Shown here: in pieces, positions 1 to 12,499 of the stretch
Numbering within the stretch: the stretch's first letter is position 1
How the letters are laid out: every line of letters starts with the position of its first letter
Made by a program: the position numbers and the translations under genes
The notes under the pieces: generated by a model
What the model saw: only the letters and a program-made list of their open reading frames with translations
Databases searched by the model: none
Told to the model about the DNA's origin: nothing
DNA from: Polytrichum commune
Lineage: Eukaryota > Streptophyta > Polytrichopsida > Polytrichales > Polytrichaceae
DNA: 64,000 nt
Reading direction: 5' to 3'
NCBI GenBank assembly: GCA_950295325.1
Contig: OX485805.1
Span: forward strand, 15,549,501-15,613,500

Positions 1-203
1 TTAGGCTTTGTTGATGAAAAAACCTTATGATTATTACATATTCACATTGAGTAGGTTTGTCCACTTACAGAATACCCTGTTTGATTTGGATGAAGATATA
101 GCAGTATTATTTTGGAATATATATGCTCTCATTCTGGAACCTTGTCTCACCATATATATCACTTGACCCCCTGTCTCAAAATATTTTGGTGCCTTTCTTG
201 TAG
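1..203 (+). other. Partial intron of the lipase gene
   Basis: This is sequence upstream of the first visible exon, ending in a pyrimidine-rich tract and TAG acceptor (TTTCTTGTAG). I looked for the preceding family exon (the HGVLDSSMG-type segment) in all frames and did not find it, so it lies outside the window. Confidence 0.7.
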
Positions 204-2342
204 GTGGGTGTCCAGTGGAGTGGTGGGCTCCCCAGCTTTTGCTGCATATGATCAGGGTATGCAAATTGGAACATCACATATAAATGCAAATATTATTTTC
301 TAATAGTCATGGATCAAAATAAAAACCAAAGCCAGCATGGTGAAATTCTGCTACAGAGTTTGAAGGTTGCATGGTGAAAAGGAGGGATTAGGTGGTGTTA
401 CAAGACAGATCAGATCACTGACAAAAGAACATCCTGTATGTTATTACAAGGAGTCAAAAGTGTGGTATTTTTTGGTGTCACAGTGCATTTGCTCGTTTAT
501 CTGTGCTAAAAGCTGAAGTTGTATTTTTTCTTTTCTGCAGGTTATGATGTCTTTTTGGGGAATCTCCGAGGGTTGGCATCGAAAGAGCACGTTAACCAAA
601 ATATCTCAGCTCGAAGGTAATTCGTCATTTATGAAAGGCCCCAGTCAATTATATCACTTTTGCTTTGCACTCCCTACTCATACATAAAACATATCTCTTT
701 GTCTAGTGTGGTTGTCACATCTCATCTCGAAAATCACTTGCTCACATTCAGAAAACTATATTTTCTTTCAAAAATACTTTCTGGATTCCGGTCAGGATTT
801 AGGGTTTTTTAACCCCTAAAGGACCAAGGGTTCAACATATGAGCTATACGCACAATTTTACAAGTCTCACCAAGTCTTCACATCAAATACTCTATATTAA
901 TGAATTTGGAACTTTTTTTAGTGCATTGTCTTTTGTCAAGGAGAAAATATTAGTCCTATGTGAAATAGATGATTAAAATATTACATACGTATTTGCATTC
1001 AAGAGAACTTATGCTATGTATGTGAACCCAAAACTTAACAACACTAAGTATGTAGCTCAACCACACATTTTTGTCTGTCAAGAGACCTCTCAGATGCTTA
1101 GGAGTTTAATATGTGGGTTAATGCTTTTTTTGGTGCACTTCGCCTGACAGCTATTGGCAATACTCGGTGAATGAACACGGCACTCAAGACATACCAGCTA
1201 TGCTAAGCAAGATACACGAGATTAAGACATGCGACCTAAAAGACATAAAAGACGACGTCAGCATGTCCAACCCAGTAAATTCTCACGGCGAGCGGTTGCC
1301 CTATTCCTTATGTGGTGTGGCGCACAGCTTAGGTGGCGCATCCATTTTGATGTATGTCGTAACACAGAGGTTAAAGGACAAACCCCATTATCTTTCTAGG
1401 CTAGTTCTCCTCTCACCAGCTGGGTTTCATGATGATGCGCCACTAATTTGTTGGTTCATGAAGTACGCAATACCCATGTTAGCGCCTATTTTGAAACCCT
1501 TCATTCCCGGACTCTTCATACCTACAAGGTTTTTACGGGGCCTTTTCAACAAGCTCGCGCGCGACTTTCAAAATTACCCGGCTGTCGGGGGTTTGGTGCA
1601 GACAGTGTTGAGCTACTTGGTGGGTGGTGACAGCTCAAATTGGGTCGGTGCAATCGGGATGTCGCATTACAACATGAACGACATGCCAGGAATTTCGTTT
1701 TTAGTTGCACAGCATTTAGCCCAAATGATGCACTTGAAGAAGTTTACCATGTTTGATTATGGGAGCGGGAAAGCGAATTTTGAAGTGTACGGGACACAGA
1801 AGCCACTGGATATTGGGGCGCACTACGGAGTCATCGACATTCCGGTGGATTTTGTGGCGGGTCTGAAGGATAAGCTAATTCCTCGCTCGATGGTGAGGAA
1901 ACACTATGAGATGCTTAAAGATGCGGGGTGCGAAGCCTCGTACGATGAGTTTGAATATGCACACTTGGACTTTACGTTCTCGCATAGAGAGGAATTGCTA
2001 GCATATGTGATGTCACGCCTTTTGTTGGTAAAACCACCTGAATTGAAGTCTGGAGTTTCACAGCAACAAACGATTGGTAAGGTGAAAAGTATGAAGAAGT
2101 TGACGACGTCTTTGCCTATAAAGAAATACTACAAAAAGCCGGCAATCATTGTCGACAACAATGGTGAGGTGGAAGATAAGGAAGTTGTGAGCGAGAGTTT
2201 GGGAAACCCTAACCAAAATGGTGACGATTCTTTGGACGCTTTCCACGACTTGGAGCCTGAATTTTTGGAGGATAACCCGCCTTTTGTGTTGGCACCAACA
2301 GTGCAATCAGAAATTGAGAGCATTGATGAGCACAATCAATAA
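204..2342 (+). CDS. Lipase-like alpha/beta-hydrolase gene, 3' part (three exons)
   Basis: Three exons join in frame: 204-256, 541-616 and 1151-2342, with GT donors at 257 and 617 and AG acceptors ending at 203, 540 and 1150. The joined product, about 439 residues, reads WVSSGVVGSPAFAAYDQG, then GYDVFLGNLRG, then SYWQYSVNEHG, and matches from memory the plant lipase family that includes Arabidopsis At1g73920 and At1g18460. The likely nucleophile Ser (codon 1326) lies in AHSLGGA, a variant of the GxSxG elbow. The likely acid is Asp at codon 1869 (GLKDKLIP) and the likely base is His at codon 1962 (EYAHLDF). Family members are annotated as probable ester or triacylglycerol hydrolases; the substrate is not known here. 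The N-terminal region, including the oxyanion-loop exon, lies before the window. After the hydrolase fold there is a Lys-rich then acidic tail of about 90 residues. The stop codon overlaps an AATAAA hexamer. No frameshift or premature stop was seen, so the gene looks functional. Confidence 0.93.
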
Positions 2343-2890
2343 AGTCTGAGCACTGTAATGGCCTGCTCAGATGCGAGGGACTGATGAGGATTTTTTTTTT
2401 TCTCAAATGGACAGACTTTCGAACTTCAATCTTTCTACAAGTCTAGTCTTTTTGCATTCCCCTGGTTTCTATTATGTTGAGGGGTGGGTTACTACGAGGG
2501 ACGAGTAATAGTGAATCCAACATGGAGCGGGGTTTTGATACAAGTTTGAAAGTAGGGGAAAATGTGGCGCCGAAACTTGATAGCTTGAAGGAATTTTGCA
2601 AGAGTAGTAGGAGTACTTTGAGTAGAATCATGTGTGGGTTAATCCGAAGGAGCTCAACTTAGGAATTTTTGGGTGCTGCCAATTCTTTGTACACTATAGC
2701 AGTTCGTGGGAATGGTCTGATACTAGGTGTTGGATAGCTACATAGCTCTTTGGCAGATTAAATTGTAAATATGCCAGAGAAAACCCTTGGTATCCTGTAG
2801 CTGCTGACAGTTGGGATTTATTTTGTGGCAGTAAGTTACACTTCTGTATTTCAGATTTCACTGGAAAAATCTAAATCTTTCATAGGTGTT
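2343..2890 (+). other. Probable 3' UTR / downstream flank of the lipase gene, with a 62-codon ORF
   Basis: The region follows the lipase stop without an obvious repeat. It contains an open frame at 2474-2662 (starts MLRGGLLRGT, rich in Ser and Lys, ends IRRSST) in a different frame from the lipase. This could be 3' UTR, an alternative terminal exon, or the old C-terminus after a frameshift; nothing decides between these. No clear polyadenylation site could be fixed. Confidence 0.4.
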
Positions 2891-3967
2891 CAAAAGGTTC
2901 TAACCCCACAGAGGGTTTAGTTTATTGTTGGCAGGGATGATAATTTTAATACTCAAGGATGCTGAAGTCGACAGAAACTGGTCGAGTTCAAAATTAAGTT
3001 ACATGACATGTCAGACACATAATTTTCTTATAGCATTGCAGTAAGTTACTGATGTTTTTCAGATTTTGTGGACTTTGGCTTGTGCTATGGTACATGAGCC
3101 TTATAAAGCCTTCTCAATTGGATACCTATATTTGAGTGGTATATGTGCTATGATGATCTGTTCACAACATAGACATCATTCTAGGTTCAATAATCAACAC
3201 AATTGGTAAGGCCTATGTTACCACCCAAGGAAGAAAAGAATCTTCACTTTGACTTTTAATTTTTTACAGCATAACTCTGATCTTTATACTTGAAATGACA
3301 TAGACTACACAATTGACAATTGCTAACCATTCCATATGAAATGATTCCCAGACATATATATCCATCGACTAAAATTGTCTGAAGTGTGGGAAGTCTATCT
3401 CTACTGAAAAATTTCAAGCACCCGATCTCTGCCAGAGGAAATTGCTACATACTGCAGTCATCTATCCATGTTGAAAACCTACCCCTCCATAACTTTCTGG
3501 TTAATATATCTCAAAAATGTTGTGTTAGTCTGACTTGGAATCTTTGAAGTTCTGTCTAGAGTCAATTTTTCTCAATAAAGTAACATGTGGCCTCTGTACT
3601 GCTTCAAGCTGTTTTTGTTGGACGAATGAGAGATGCGCTCGTAATTAATAATTCCCTCTCGCAACGAAGCTCTTACCATAAGGATAAAAAGTGGGATAAG
3701 AAGTGGTTTCACAAAGGGAGCATGAAGTTATCCCAGTTCTTTTGTAGTTTGGATTTAAAAACACCCAGGAACACATGTGTAATTTTAGTCTAGTGACCAT
3801 CATCACAATAATCATGCCTTTGTGAGCTCGTCCCTGGCCCTTCACTTTTCGTGCCGAAGGAACCAATCTCCAAGAATTGGGAATTTTTAGCAATAAAAAA
3901 GAGAGTAGAGCAAAGGTTAGTGGCAAGCTCTCATTGGGCCCTCACCTCTATTGAGCAATTGCTCTAA
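2891..3967. other. Intergenic, nothing recognised
   Basis: AT-rich sequence with short open frames only (3587-3793 plus, 3645-3926 minus). Neither shows recognisable motifs. No terminal inverted repeats were found until the element starting at 3968. Confidence 0.5.
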
Positions 3968-4314
3968 GAGCATCCCCATTCTTGAAGCCATAAACATGCC
4001 TCTACCATCCGGTTTTTAGACCTTTAAAGGCAAGGTCACATGTTTCATCCTTCTCCAAAATCTACATATATTTTAAATTCTTATTGTTCACTAATTATGC
4101 ACTAGACAGCCCTCTCTCTGGAGCCCTTTTGACTTTGCACGTGTAGGAAAAAACCAAAGCATTTTTTAAGTCCCTCTAGTACATAATTAGTGAGAAATAA
4201 GAATTTAAAATATGTATGGACTTCGGGAAAGGATGAAACATGTGATCTTGTCTTAAAAGGTCTAAAAGGCCGATGGTAGAGACCCATTTACGACTCCATG
4301 AGTGGGGGATGTTC
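3968..4314. mobile_element. Foldback MITE, PIF/Harbinger-like (TAA duplication)
   Basis: The ends are inverted copies (GAGCATCCCC at left, GGGGGATGTTC at right), and the two halves are inverted copies of each other almost throughout, e.g. CACATGTTTCATCCTT in the left half and its complement in the right. TAA flanks both sides (3965-3967 and 4315-4317), the duplication size expected of Harbinger/Tourist elements. No coding capacity; the 61-codon frame inside is incidental. Confidence 0.75.
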
Positions 4315-4397
4315 TAAGAGTGTGAAATCAACACACATTTACTAGATTCAATTTAATCGATGTACATAAAGAAACCCTTTTTGGCATACCTTTGGTA

Positions 4398-4760
4398 TCA
4401 ATTGAATGAAATGCAAATGTAAAGGAGAGTCTTGTAGCCACCCAAGAAAGCTAATATATTTGCCTTCAAATTGAACTCTATAAACAACACTAAAACAATG
4501 AGATTCCATTCCGTATGACCTATCATTGGTTGGCCATTAACCGGAGACCCAACCATTGAGGTGTGTGTTAAAGGCTTTGAAAGTTGGGTTTGGTGTAGAA
4601 GGAACCATCTTGTACTTGCACTCGCCTTCGGAAATCTAGTCATAAAGTGCATATATAATTCATTCGGAACATACCATGATGTTTTCGCGTCCATGAAGCA
4701 CTCCATACTTTTCACATTACAAGGACTAGGTGTCTTCTCCACTAAAATCATTGCCACCAC
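4398..4760 (-). pseudogene. Possible coding remnant of unknown family
   Basis: A 120-codon open frame on the minus strand, with protein-like composition (segments such as SWYVPNELYMHFMTRFPKA and MVGSPVNGQPMIGHTEWN). I do not recognise the family. It has no splice context, the flanks are repeat-derived, and there is no sign that it continues upstream in frame. It may be a fragment of a transposon ORF or a captured gene, or a chance ORF. Confidence 0.2.
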
Positions 4761-5689
4761 AAGGTAGATTTTGGGGAACCAAATCTATTGCAATAGCTCA
4801 TTTTCATACTAATAATCTACCTCCTAGTGGCAAAGAACAATGGGAATGCTTTGTGATCCTTGTAGTGTCAACATGCTCAAAAGCTTAGTCATTGTACTAG
4901 GAGAACTGGATCCCGCGATATTTGCAAGTTCTCTTTATATCTTTCTTGGAACCAGGTGTTGAAGACTCATGGATATGAATTCACCTTACCGGCCCCAGGG
5001 GTGCACTCTTCATACCACGTACGAACTAACTTGAGTGTAAAAAGGGACATAATTTGAGGCATTAGCATACATAATATACATTAGGAGAAGGTGTTGTTTT
5101 CTTCTACAGTGTACAAATAAATAGGCCTTTAAATAGAGGTAGATGTACAAAAAAAGGGTCCTACATGTTAGAGATACACTTTGATAATATGTCTCCCATT
5201 TATTTCTAGTTCATTGCACTAGCTTCAATGACGTATGTTGTAGGGTCGGACTATTATGGGTTATATCCCATGGATGAAAAAATCTTCAACGTCGTTATCA
5301 TAGGAGAGTGATAGTGGATCATAAGAACAATAAAGACTTAGTTTTTCATGGTTTATATTTTGTGTATGTAGTTGAGGCATTTATCAATTTAAAATTGAAT
5401 GTTATAGGTTGAAGACTGGAGCCTAAGGTCTAGTGTGCCATTGCTATGTATACTTTTGTTCCTCTTTTATTTTTCCATATATAAGGAGTTTTATTCTATA
5501 GTCACTCACGCATATCGTGTGGAATTCCAATCAAGAGTGCATCCCCTAAGCTTATTATTATTAAGATAAGTTAAGTGGCCTCATGGTGGGCGCTTCCACC
5601 TCCACATAAATTTATGGCCATTTGTATAATTTGGGTCTTCCAATTAGCAACTCCAATCAAGAAGTATTCTCATTTTAAATCATAGATTT

Positions 5690-5880
5690 TGAGTTGAGAT
5701 GCAAAACTTAAAAGAGGTCAAAGCAAAGACTTTTTATATTTCATATTTTTTCAAAATGACTACAAAGGCCTTATCCATTGCACGTCGACTATTGAACTTA
5801 GAATGATTGGATTATTTTTTAGCACATAGTCCAATCTCATCATAATGTGAGTCTTATTGGTGTCCTATGATAACTTCAAG
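5690..5880 (+). repeat. Dispersed repeat D3, degraded copy
   Basis: It shares with the copies near 19.8, 28.3, 42.6, 47.2, 54.8 and 55.1 kb the order 'TTGAACTTAGAATG ... GCACATAGTCCAATCTCATC ... TGGTGTCC'. The ends cannot be placed. Confidence 0.55.
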
Positions 5881-6029
5881 CTTTGATGTATACAATCCAA
5901 ATATAGGCACATGATTAAGAATAATGACAAATTAGGTCCACATGCCTTCCTTACTCTCTTCCTTACTTATTGGAACCAAGTGTTAAGGATTCAATCCTGG
6001 GTAAGTAGGCCTTATTTGGTTACTTATCT

Positions 6030-6320
6030 TAACCAAACTCTAATAACGAGTGGTTTGTGGTTAGGTGTGGATCTAAGAACAAAAAAATTTACAAACATTA
6101 AAAAAAATTATGAAATTTTATAATTATAAAACAAAAAAACACATGTGTTCTAAAGATATTAGACTACCTGGTCAAAATTTGCTAACTGTTACAAGTTCAA
6201 TTGTGAACATAATTGGGGGGGGGGGCTATATGACCACTTAATGAGCTTGAGATCTCTCACTTTGATAATTACTGAGATATTCATATGAGCTCCAACAATT
6301 ATGAGGAAAATTGTTGTGGA
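6030..6320 (+). repeat. Dispersed repeat D1, degraded copy
   Basis: Contains the D1 landmarks 'ATATGACCACTTAATGAGC', 'TCACTTTGATAAT' and 'CATATGAGCTCCAA' in the same order as copies at 12.5, 22.2, 25.9 and 53.9 kb. A run of 10 G interrupts it. Confidence 0.6.
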
Positions 6321-6498
6321 CATGATTTGGAATCAACAACGGTCCTTTAAGAAGCAAGATAGCCTTTTAAATCAATAACAACTGAGATGAGTCATATAAA
6401 TGAGGAAATGCTACAACCTCAATTTGAATAAGTTGACTTAGACAATGAAATTTTGTTGATTTTTTTTTTGCATAAACAACATGTTAACATCAAAATAA

Positions 6499-6648
6499 TA
6501 ACATTATTAGACAATGTGTATTCATTCCATTAGCCCTAGAAATATAACCATAGGATGCAAAACCCTGCGCATGGGGACTCAGATTCAAACTGAGCTCCCA
6601 CCATCCCATGGTTATATTCCCAGGGCCCACAACTACTTAGTAATGTTC
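6499..6648. mobile_element. CATAAC-type foldback MITE, copy 1
   Basis: The ends TAACATTATTAG and its near inverse CTACTTAGTAATGTT bound ~150 bp. The interior has the family's paired motif ATATAACCATAGGATG / CATCCCATGGTTATAT. Related copies lie at 13830, 15925, 32198 and 62576. Confidence 0.65.
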
Positions 6649-7719
6649 AAAATATACTTGGTAGATTACCTTAGAATGCAATATCAACAAACGCTCATAT
6701 TTGCTACTTTTGAATTGAGTTTGACATATGTGAACAAGGTAAGTGGAAGAGTATTGGTATGATGATAAAGCAACAGAATGGGTTGGATGAAATTGTGGCA
6801 ATTTGCAAGTAATGGAATAGACAAGACTTACTCAATATCCTTAGGTACCATCTTTGTTTCGTTGAGATTGTGGGAGAATATTTCCTCTCTATTTGAAAAT
6901 AGTAGGTATCTAATACACTCTAAACTCCATAGTATCATAACTATGGCAACCAAAGTGTATGTGATATTACGGAGTTCTGTAGTGTTAACATGGATGCATG
7001 ATAATAGAGAATAGTGAAGCGTCTGACATTATAGAACAACACAAAGCGCAACATTGGAATGTTGAGATTGATGATTTCACACATGGGACATGAATGCATA
7101 TACAAAGCTTATGGTATGATCGGGCATATTATGGTATGTTTAGGCAGTCCAAGAAGTCAAGAAACACTTTGCACAAGACCCAACATGGAGCATATCAAGA
7201 AAATTATGAAGAGGGCAATGGGAAGAATGATACAATTATGGATCTACAAAACTTTGGAGATGATGATAATTGGATAGGTTCTTTGGTGGGTGGGAAACCA
7301 AATGATCTTGATTTTGGGCTGAGTGAAGATATGGAACTTTGGATGTAGGAGGGAGGCATTTGGGCGGCCAAGACATTCAACGTGGGCTTTATGCAGATAA
7401 TGCATATGAATAAGAATACGAACTTTGATAATGTTTGGACGACAATAGTTGTGAGGTGGAATCTTGGTGTGTCTGTGTCTACCTAAAGTGAACCTTTTTT
7501 AGATTTGAATCTTACTCTTCCTTTTGCCTTCAAGCATAACACTTTATAGATTTCAATCTTAGTAGAAAACTGCATTTGTTTAAATGATGAAAGGAACTTG
7601 CCATCACTATTAATTTATGTCATGTGTGGACCAAAATGAAGTGATGATATTGAAATTTGTGCAAAAAATAGACACTAAAGACAATAAGCTTAGGGTGGAG
7701 TAGTTTTGATTTAAGAGAG

Positions 7720-7870
7720 AAGAGAATGACTTTACCTTGATTTTATCCATTTAGAGGAATTTATTCAATTTAGCAAAGAAACAATGAAAGATGTCAACAT
7801 GTAACGGTTGGTCTTGGAAACACTAGGATATTGACCGATCATGCCCAAAATCCTCCCTAGATACTAACAA
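7720..7870 (-). repeat. Dispersed repeat D4, minus-strand copy
   Basis: On the minus strand it carries D4 landmarks: a GGGCATGATCGGTCAATATCC-like start, 'TGTTGACATCTTTC', then TAAATTCCTCTAAA. It aligns by eye with 45.2 and 48.5 kb (same strand) and with plus-strand copies at 13.4, 25.3, 58.1 and 61.2 kb. Confidence 0.5.
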
Positions 7871-8524
7871 CCATGTATGCATAATGGTCGAAACTTTGGC
7901 TCATAGACCCCCCTATAACAAGCCTATAATTAGGCACCACATCAACCCCTCAAGCAAAAAGGATCCATTATTTTCACATTTTGACTGACTCATTTCCCCT
8001 TTCAGATTTCAAAGGTTAGGAAATTCTTCCCTCTTGATTTGGAGACAACCAACACATCAAATTCCTAACAAAACCCCAAGCATTTGATGAAGAATTCCGA
8101 TGTTTGCTGAGAAATATTTACAGTTCTCGAAAATCAGTGTATGAAAACAAACTTTGAAGTCACCATTGTCATCCAATGCATAAAAGATTGCTTCTACATC
8201 TTCATTAGCAACATGTTGTGGTGCTCAATCTCAAATTCAAAACAATTCACCTTCTAAGGATATGTAAGAAGCATAATTTATAGGGCTTGCGTTTGAGATT
8301 AGTAAGTGGTGACCTTCACAATGAGTAGTGCATGCAAATGTACATATTTGACTCCTCAAGGAGCTTACGAGATTGGTGGATTGAATTGCTGAGAGATGGT
8401 GAGAGGGAGAAGACTAGGGTTCACGATTAAGGTTTAGGGTTTAGAACAAATCCTCACACATGATGTATATGGTATCATAACACATGATCCATCTTCACAA
8501 TTCAACCTCCCACTTGGTCTTCCC

Positions 8525-8975
8525 AGGCAATGTTGTGGATCAATGCACACGGGGAGGTCACTTCATTGTCAAGTTGACATCACGTGTGGACAAAGTTTGC
8601 TACCCCTATATTACATGCCATATATATTTTTTAAATTTATGATATTTTTCTACATATACATAACCATTGATAGTATCTTTTGTATATTTTTTTGAAATTT
8701 TTAGTCATCTTTTTTTTTAGTAATTGTTTTAGTTCAATTTTGTGTCATTCTAGTTAGAAATGGTATGTTTTATGAAAAAAAAAACAAATCATCAAATTTA
8801 GTTACCACTTTTGACTATGTCATAGGTACTGTGTATATCTACTCATGAAAAAAGTTTGATAAAATTTTGACCCATTTTGGTGGTGCAACTTACCAAAAGA
8901 AGATTTTTTTTGGTCGCACGTGGTGTTCAACTTGACAATGGAGTGACCTACCCATGTCAATGCACCAACCATTCA
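8525..8975. repeat. Long imperfect inverted repeat
   Basis: The left arm near 8540-8590 (GGTCACTTCATTGTCAAGTT) and the right arm near 8920-8960 are inverted copies with few mismatches. Homology extends outward to 'AATGCAC' on both sides. About 300 bp of AT-rich sequence separates them. Probably an old foldback transposon; no target duplication was resolved. Confidence 0.5.
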
Positions 8976-10416
8976 ACAAGTGGCCTAAGAAGATGATGAA
9001 AAAGAAGAAGGCAGTGCACATGTCGACACTTGGTGCAATGCAAGGGTGTGGGTTGACTTCTTTGGCGGTTTGCATTAATGGCAAAACCTTGATACAAGGG
9101 AGAGAAATGTGACAATAAGGAGTGAGATTTGAACTTAGAACATCCGTTCCATAGGGTTTTGAGATATTAGAGAGTGAGTGACATTATGGAGGTTGATATT
9201 ACGGAGTTTAGGGTGTGGATTTTAATATTGTGAGTGTGCAATGGATGACAGTTTTAAAAAGATTGTGTAGGTAGTCAAACTGAAAAATATGACCGTGAAG
9301 CTTGACCAATTTGGATTGGATTTTGTTGCTTAGCATCTACTATAGATGCAATAAAAAGTATACCTTGATCATGTTCATTTTGGATTCATACTAAATTAAT
9401 TTCAATAGATTAACTCAAAATCTTTCATCTCAATTTTAAGTGTTCACTTGGCTTTCAAATAGTAACATGTGAACTCTACATAGGAATCAACATTTTCCAC
9501 CCTCCCCAAAGGTAAGTGTTATAAACACGTACCCATGTGGAGTCCTTGAAGGATTGAGAAATCGTGGCTCAAACACCCAAGACTTAGAGAGATGAATCTC
9601 CATCTACTTTGATTGATACTTCATTTACCTTAGGTCCAAACCAACAAAACTCTCATTACTTAGTCACGATTTCCAAAGGTCCTTCCTCTAAGCACGGGTA
9701 GATCACTCTAAGGCATTTTTGTGCACCACGTGCGGCTGGGGGTTTTTTTGTTGTGGGGCTATTTACCTTCAAGGGCTAAATTAAAGCCTCCCTATAATTA
9801 CTTAAATTTCAAAAATGGCCCATTTGTTTGCACCCTTCCATTACTTATATTGTCCAAGTCATTGCAATTTTTTGTACTCTATATTCCTTTTAAGTAATTT
9901 TGCACAGACGAAAATCCCAATTATCATCCATCCCCGTGAGTCCTAAACCCATTTACATACCATACTAAACATACCTTCTAGGATCATTATCTTCAGCCCC
10001 TATATTAATTTTACAAAAAATAATGGCCTACGTTTTATGTCCATCTAACTTACTTATAATGGGATTGTCTACATTTAATGGGCCCTTCAGTATTTGGAAT
10101 TCATTTATAATTTTTATTTCAAATGATTTTAATCCTCTCTATATTATGCCGCACGTCGTTTTTAAAATGCACTAAGTAATCTACCCGTGCCTCTAAGTAA
10201 GCTACTTTTATGACCAAATTTACAAGATCAAAGTATATATAGGCCCATGTCCAATCTCGATCGCAATCTTGAAAGTGTTGAAGAATCCGGGCGGAAGGAA
10301 AGTTGAGGCAAAAATCCCACCTAGAAAACCTTTGGGCATATTCCCCTCTTGTGCACGTTGTATCTATAGACAAAATGTGTGTCTACATTGAGTCACTACA
10401 AAATTGATAATGTATA

Positions 10417-10440
10417 TAATAATAATAATAATAATAATAA
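10417..10440. repeat. (TAA)n microsatellite
   Basis: Eight uninterrupted TAA units. Confidence 0.9.
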
Positions 10441-10623
10441 AAGGCCAGGTTTTAATGGTGTCTACATAAACTTGTCCATTTGGAAGGTGAAACACCAACG
10501 AACAATTTCACATTCTAAAAAGTGCTACAGTTTAGATGAGTTGACTCTGGAAATGGCATAAGAGACTTCAATTTAGTCTAGTGGGATCAAGTGGGAATGA
10601 AATGGCTCTCAACAACATATAGG

Positions 10624-10863
10624 AGACTACACTAAATATTGTATTTAATGTCACATACTATTCAAAATTACGCATGTTGTATTTTTATTTTTATTTTTTT
10701 ACTATTGGTGTAATTTTTAAACCAAGAAAAGTTGTTGATGTTCTATAATGTCTGAACAACCAATTTGACATTTGTTGGTGAAATATGATATATACAGTAA
10801 ATAAATATAGCATTGCGTAATGCCAAATAGTAGTGACACTGAGTACAATATTTAGTGTAGTCT
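10624..10863. mobile_element. MITE with AGACTACACTAAATATTG ends
   Basis: A 240-bp element whose first and last ~20 bases are perfect inverted copies (AGACTACACTAAATATTGTA). The inversion continues with mismatches for ~45 bp (ATGTCACATACTATT against GTGTCACTACTATT). No clear target duplication. Its ends resemble those of the 11275 element. Confidence 0.7.
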
Positions 10864-11012
10864 TTGCTAGAGCCCATCCACAACGGATAAGTTTTAGAAA
10901 CCACAAACTTCAAGCCTTGTTATCAACAGTGAAATCAACAACAATACTTTTTGAATATAATTGTAGATTCTAATATTCATCATTAACTTGTCATGATTTT
11001 TTTATTTTTTTT

Positions 11013-11038
11013 GGGGGGGGGGGGGAGGGGGAAGGGGT
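11013..11038 (+). other. G-rich run with quadruplex potential
   Basis: A 13-nt G run followed by A, G5, AA and G4. This satisfies a simple four-tract G-quadruplex pattern on the plus strand. It follows a T-rich tract. Confidence 0.6.
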
Positions 11039-11274
11039 GAGTACAACTCATTGTTTTAGACCTTTCACCTCAAATAGTGTGGACTTTAGAAGAAAAAAGT
11101 TGGATAAAAGTTAAAGTGATTTGAGCATAAAGAGATTGGAGATGTTGAATATGGAGCGTAAAGGGCTTTTGGGGCTCATGTCACAATCTACTAACATTAG
11201 AGGACTAGATGAACGGTGAAGATGCTTTCATTCGTGTACCTAAGTAAGATCTCTTGGTATGAAAGTCCCGGCGC

Positions 11275-11637
11275 TACACTAAATAGTTCTATTAGGGTGG
11301 GTGGAAATTAGTGTGGGCCACACTAATTTTCTAGTCAATGTGGAATCATTGTGGGTCCAACATCCCAGGTCATCCCCTAAACCTTAATGAAGACTTTCGA
11401 CCTACACGTTACATGACATAAAATATTAACATCACCTTACAACAACAATAGTACAAAAACAAATGATCAACCGCAATTTTTTACAAAAGAAAAACAAATA
11501 TGATGACCCACAATATTTTCTACTAGAAATTTAGTGTGGGTTGAGAATCGATGTGGCCCATGCTAATTCTCATTACGAGCATTAGTGTGGGCTCTAGAAA
11601 ATTATTGTAATCCATGATAACAAGACTATTTAGTGTA
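11275..11637. mobile_element. MITE with TACACTAAATAG ends
   Basis: TACACTAAATAGT at left and its inverse CTATTTAGTGTA at right bound 363 bp. The interior is strongly self-complementary, with repeated ATTAGTGTGGGC in both orientations. A truncated relative occurs at 57180-57303. No target duplication is clear. Confidence 0.6.
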
Positions 11638-12499
11638 CCTTTAGAAGACATTGTCCCATATAACATTATTCTAAAATATTCTAAAATTGTATGCGATTCC
11701 ATGTATGTTGTATTTCAGTGAATCTAGGCATATTTTCAGAATCTGAACTTTTTGGTTGCTTCAATTCTATCATCGGATCCTACAAAATGTTTTAAATACA
11801 CTTAAATTTTATGGGAGATGTGTGAATCCTTAGGATTACTTGAATTTTATGCTATAAAAATATGATGGAGAAAATCAAAGATCTTATTCTTGAAGTTAAA
11901 TAAATATTACAATTGATATTGAAAATAAAAATATTATCATATTATCATAGTCAACAATGCATATTGTATAGGAGATCTTACCATACAATCCTATCATAGG
12001 ATCCTATTATAGAATATAGCATGTTATAATTCTACACTTGGACTTAGTCTAGTTTTACTTAAATATGTATTATGTGTATATACAACCTCATTTAACACAA
12101 AACATGGGACATCATTATTGCTCCTTGGGGCAAAGTTTGCTACAAATATTTAGGACCCACAAGATGCTCCTTGTTGTTGTAGGCATCATTTGGATCCCCT
12201 CACATTACATGAGTTAAGGAGAGTGATTTTTGTTTATTGACCGCTGCACTCTATTACTCTAGAAAATTAGCCTTCTTGACATTATCTTGATGTACTTCCG
12301 AGTCCCACAAGTCTTTTGGCTTCTTGAACTCTAAATTCAATTGCTTTTCATTGGCAAATAATCGCCATTTTCCAAGATTTGAACTTGCAACATGCCCTTG
12401 TCGATTTCAGTAGTGTCATTGAAAGGATGCAAGAGGATTAGAGTTTATTGACCAACCAAATATGTGTTAATGTGAACACAATTAGACATAGAATGTTTT
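11638..12499. other. AT-rich intergenic, nothing recognised
   Basis: Short direct and inverted motifs (e.g. CCTATCATAGGATCC near 11990) but no gene, element end or family relationship that I can support. Confidence 0.4.

Larger units (their letters stand above)
4761..6498. other. Repeat-derived intergenic DNA
   Basis: No gene recognised. The stretch 5690-5880 resembles the D3 repeats and 6030-6320 is a degraded copy of D1 (annotated separately). The rest is AT-rich and without visible ends. Confidence 0.5.
6649..10416. other. Repeat-derived intergenic DNA
   Basis: No intact gene. It includes a minus-strand D4 copy (about 7720-7870) and a long imperfect inverted repeat (8525-8975). An 84-codon frame at 7094-7348 has an acidic C-terminal half but no recognisable motif. 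The rest is AT-rich with no visible element ends. Confidence 0.5.

Noticed and set aside
7094-7348. 84-codon frame with an acidic tail
   Set aside because: An alternative 72-codon frame covers the same bases, no homologue is recognised, and the surroundings are repeat-derived.
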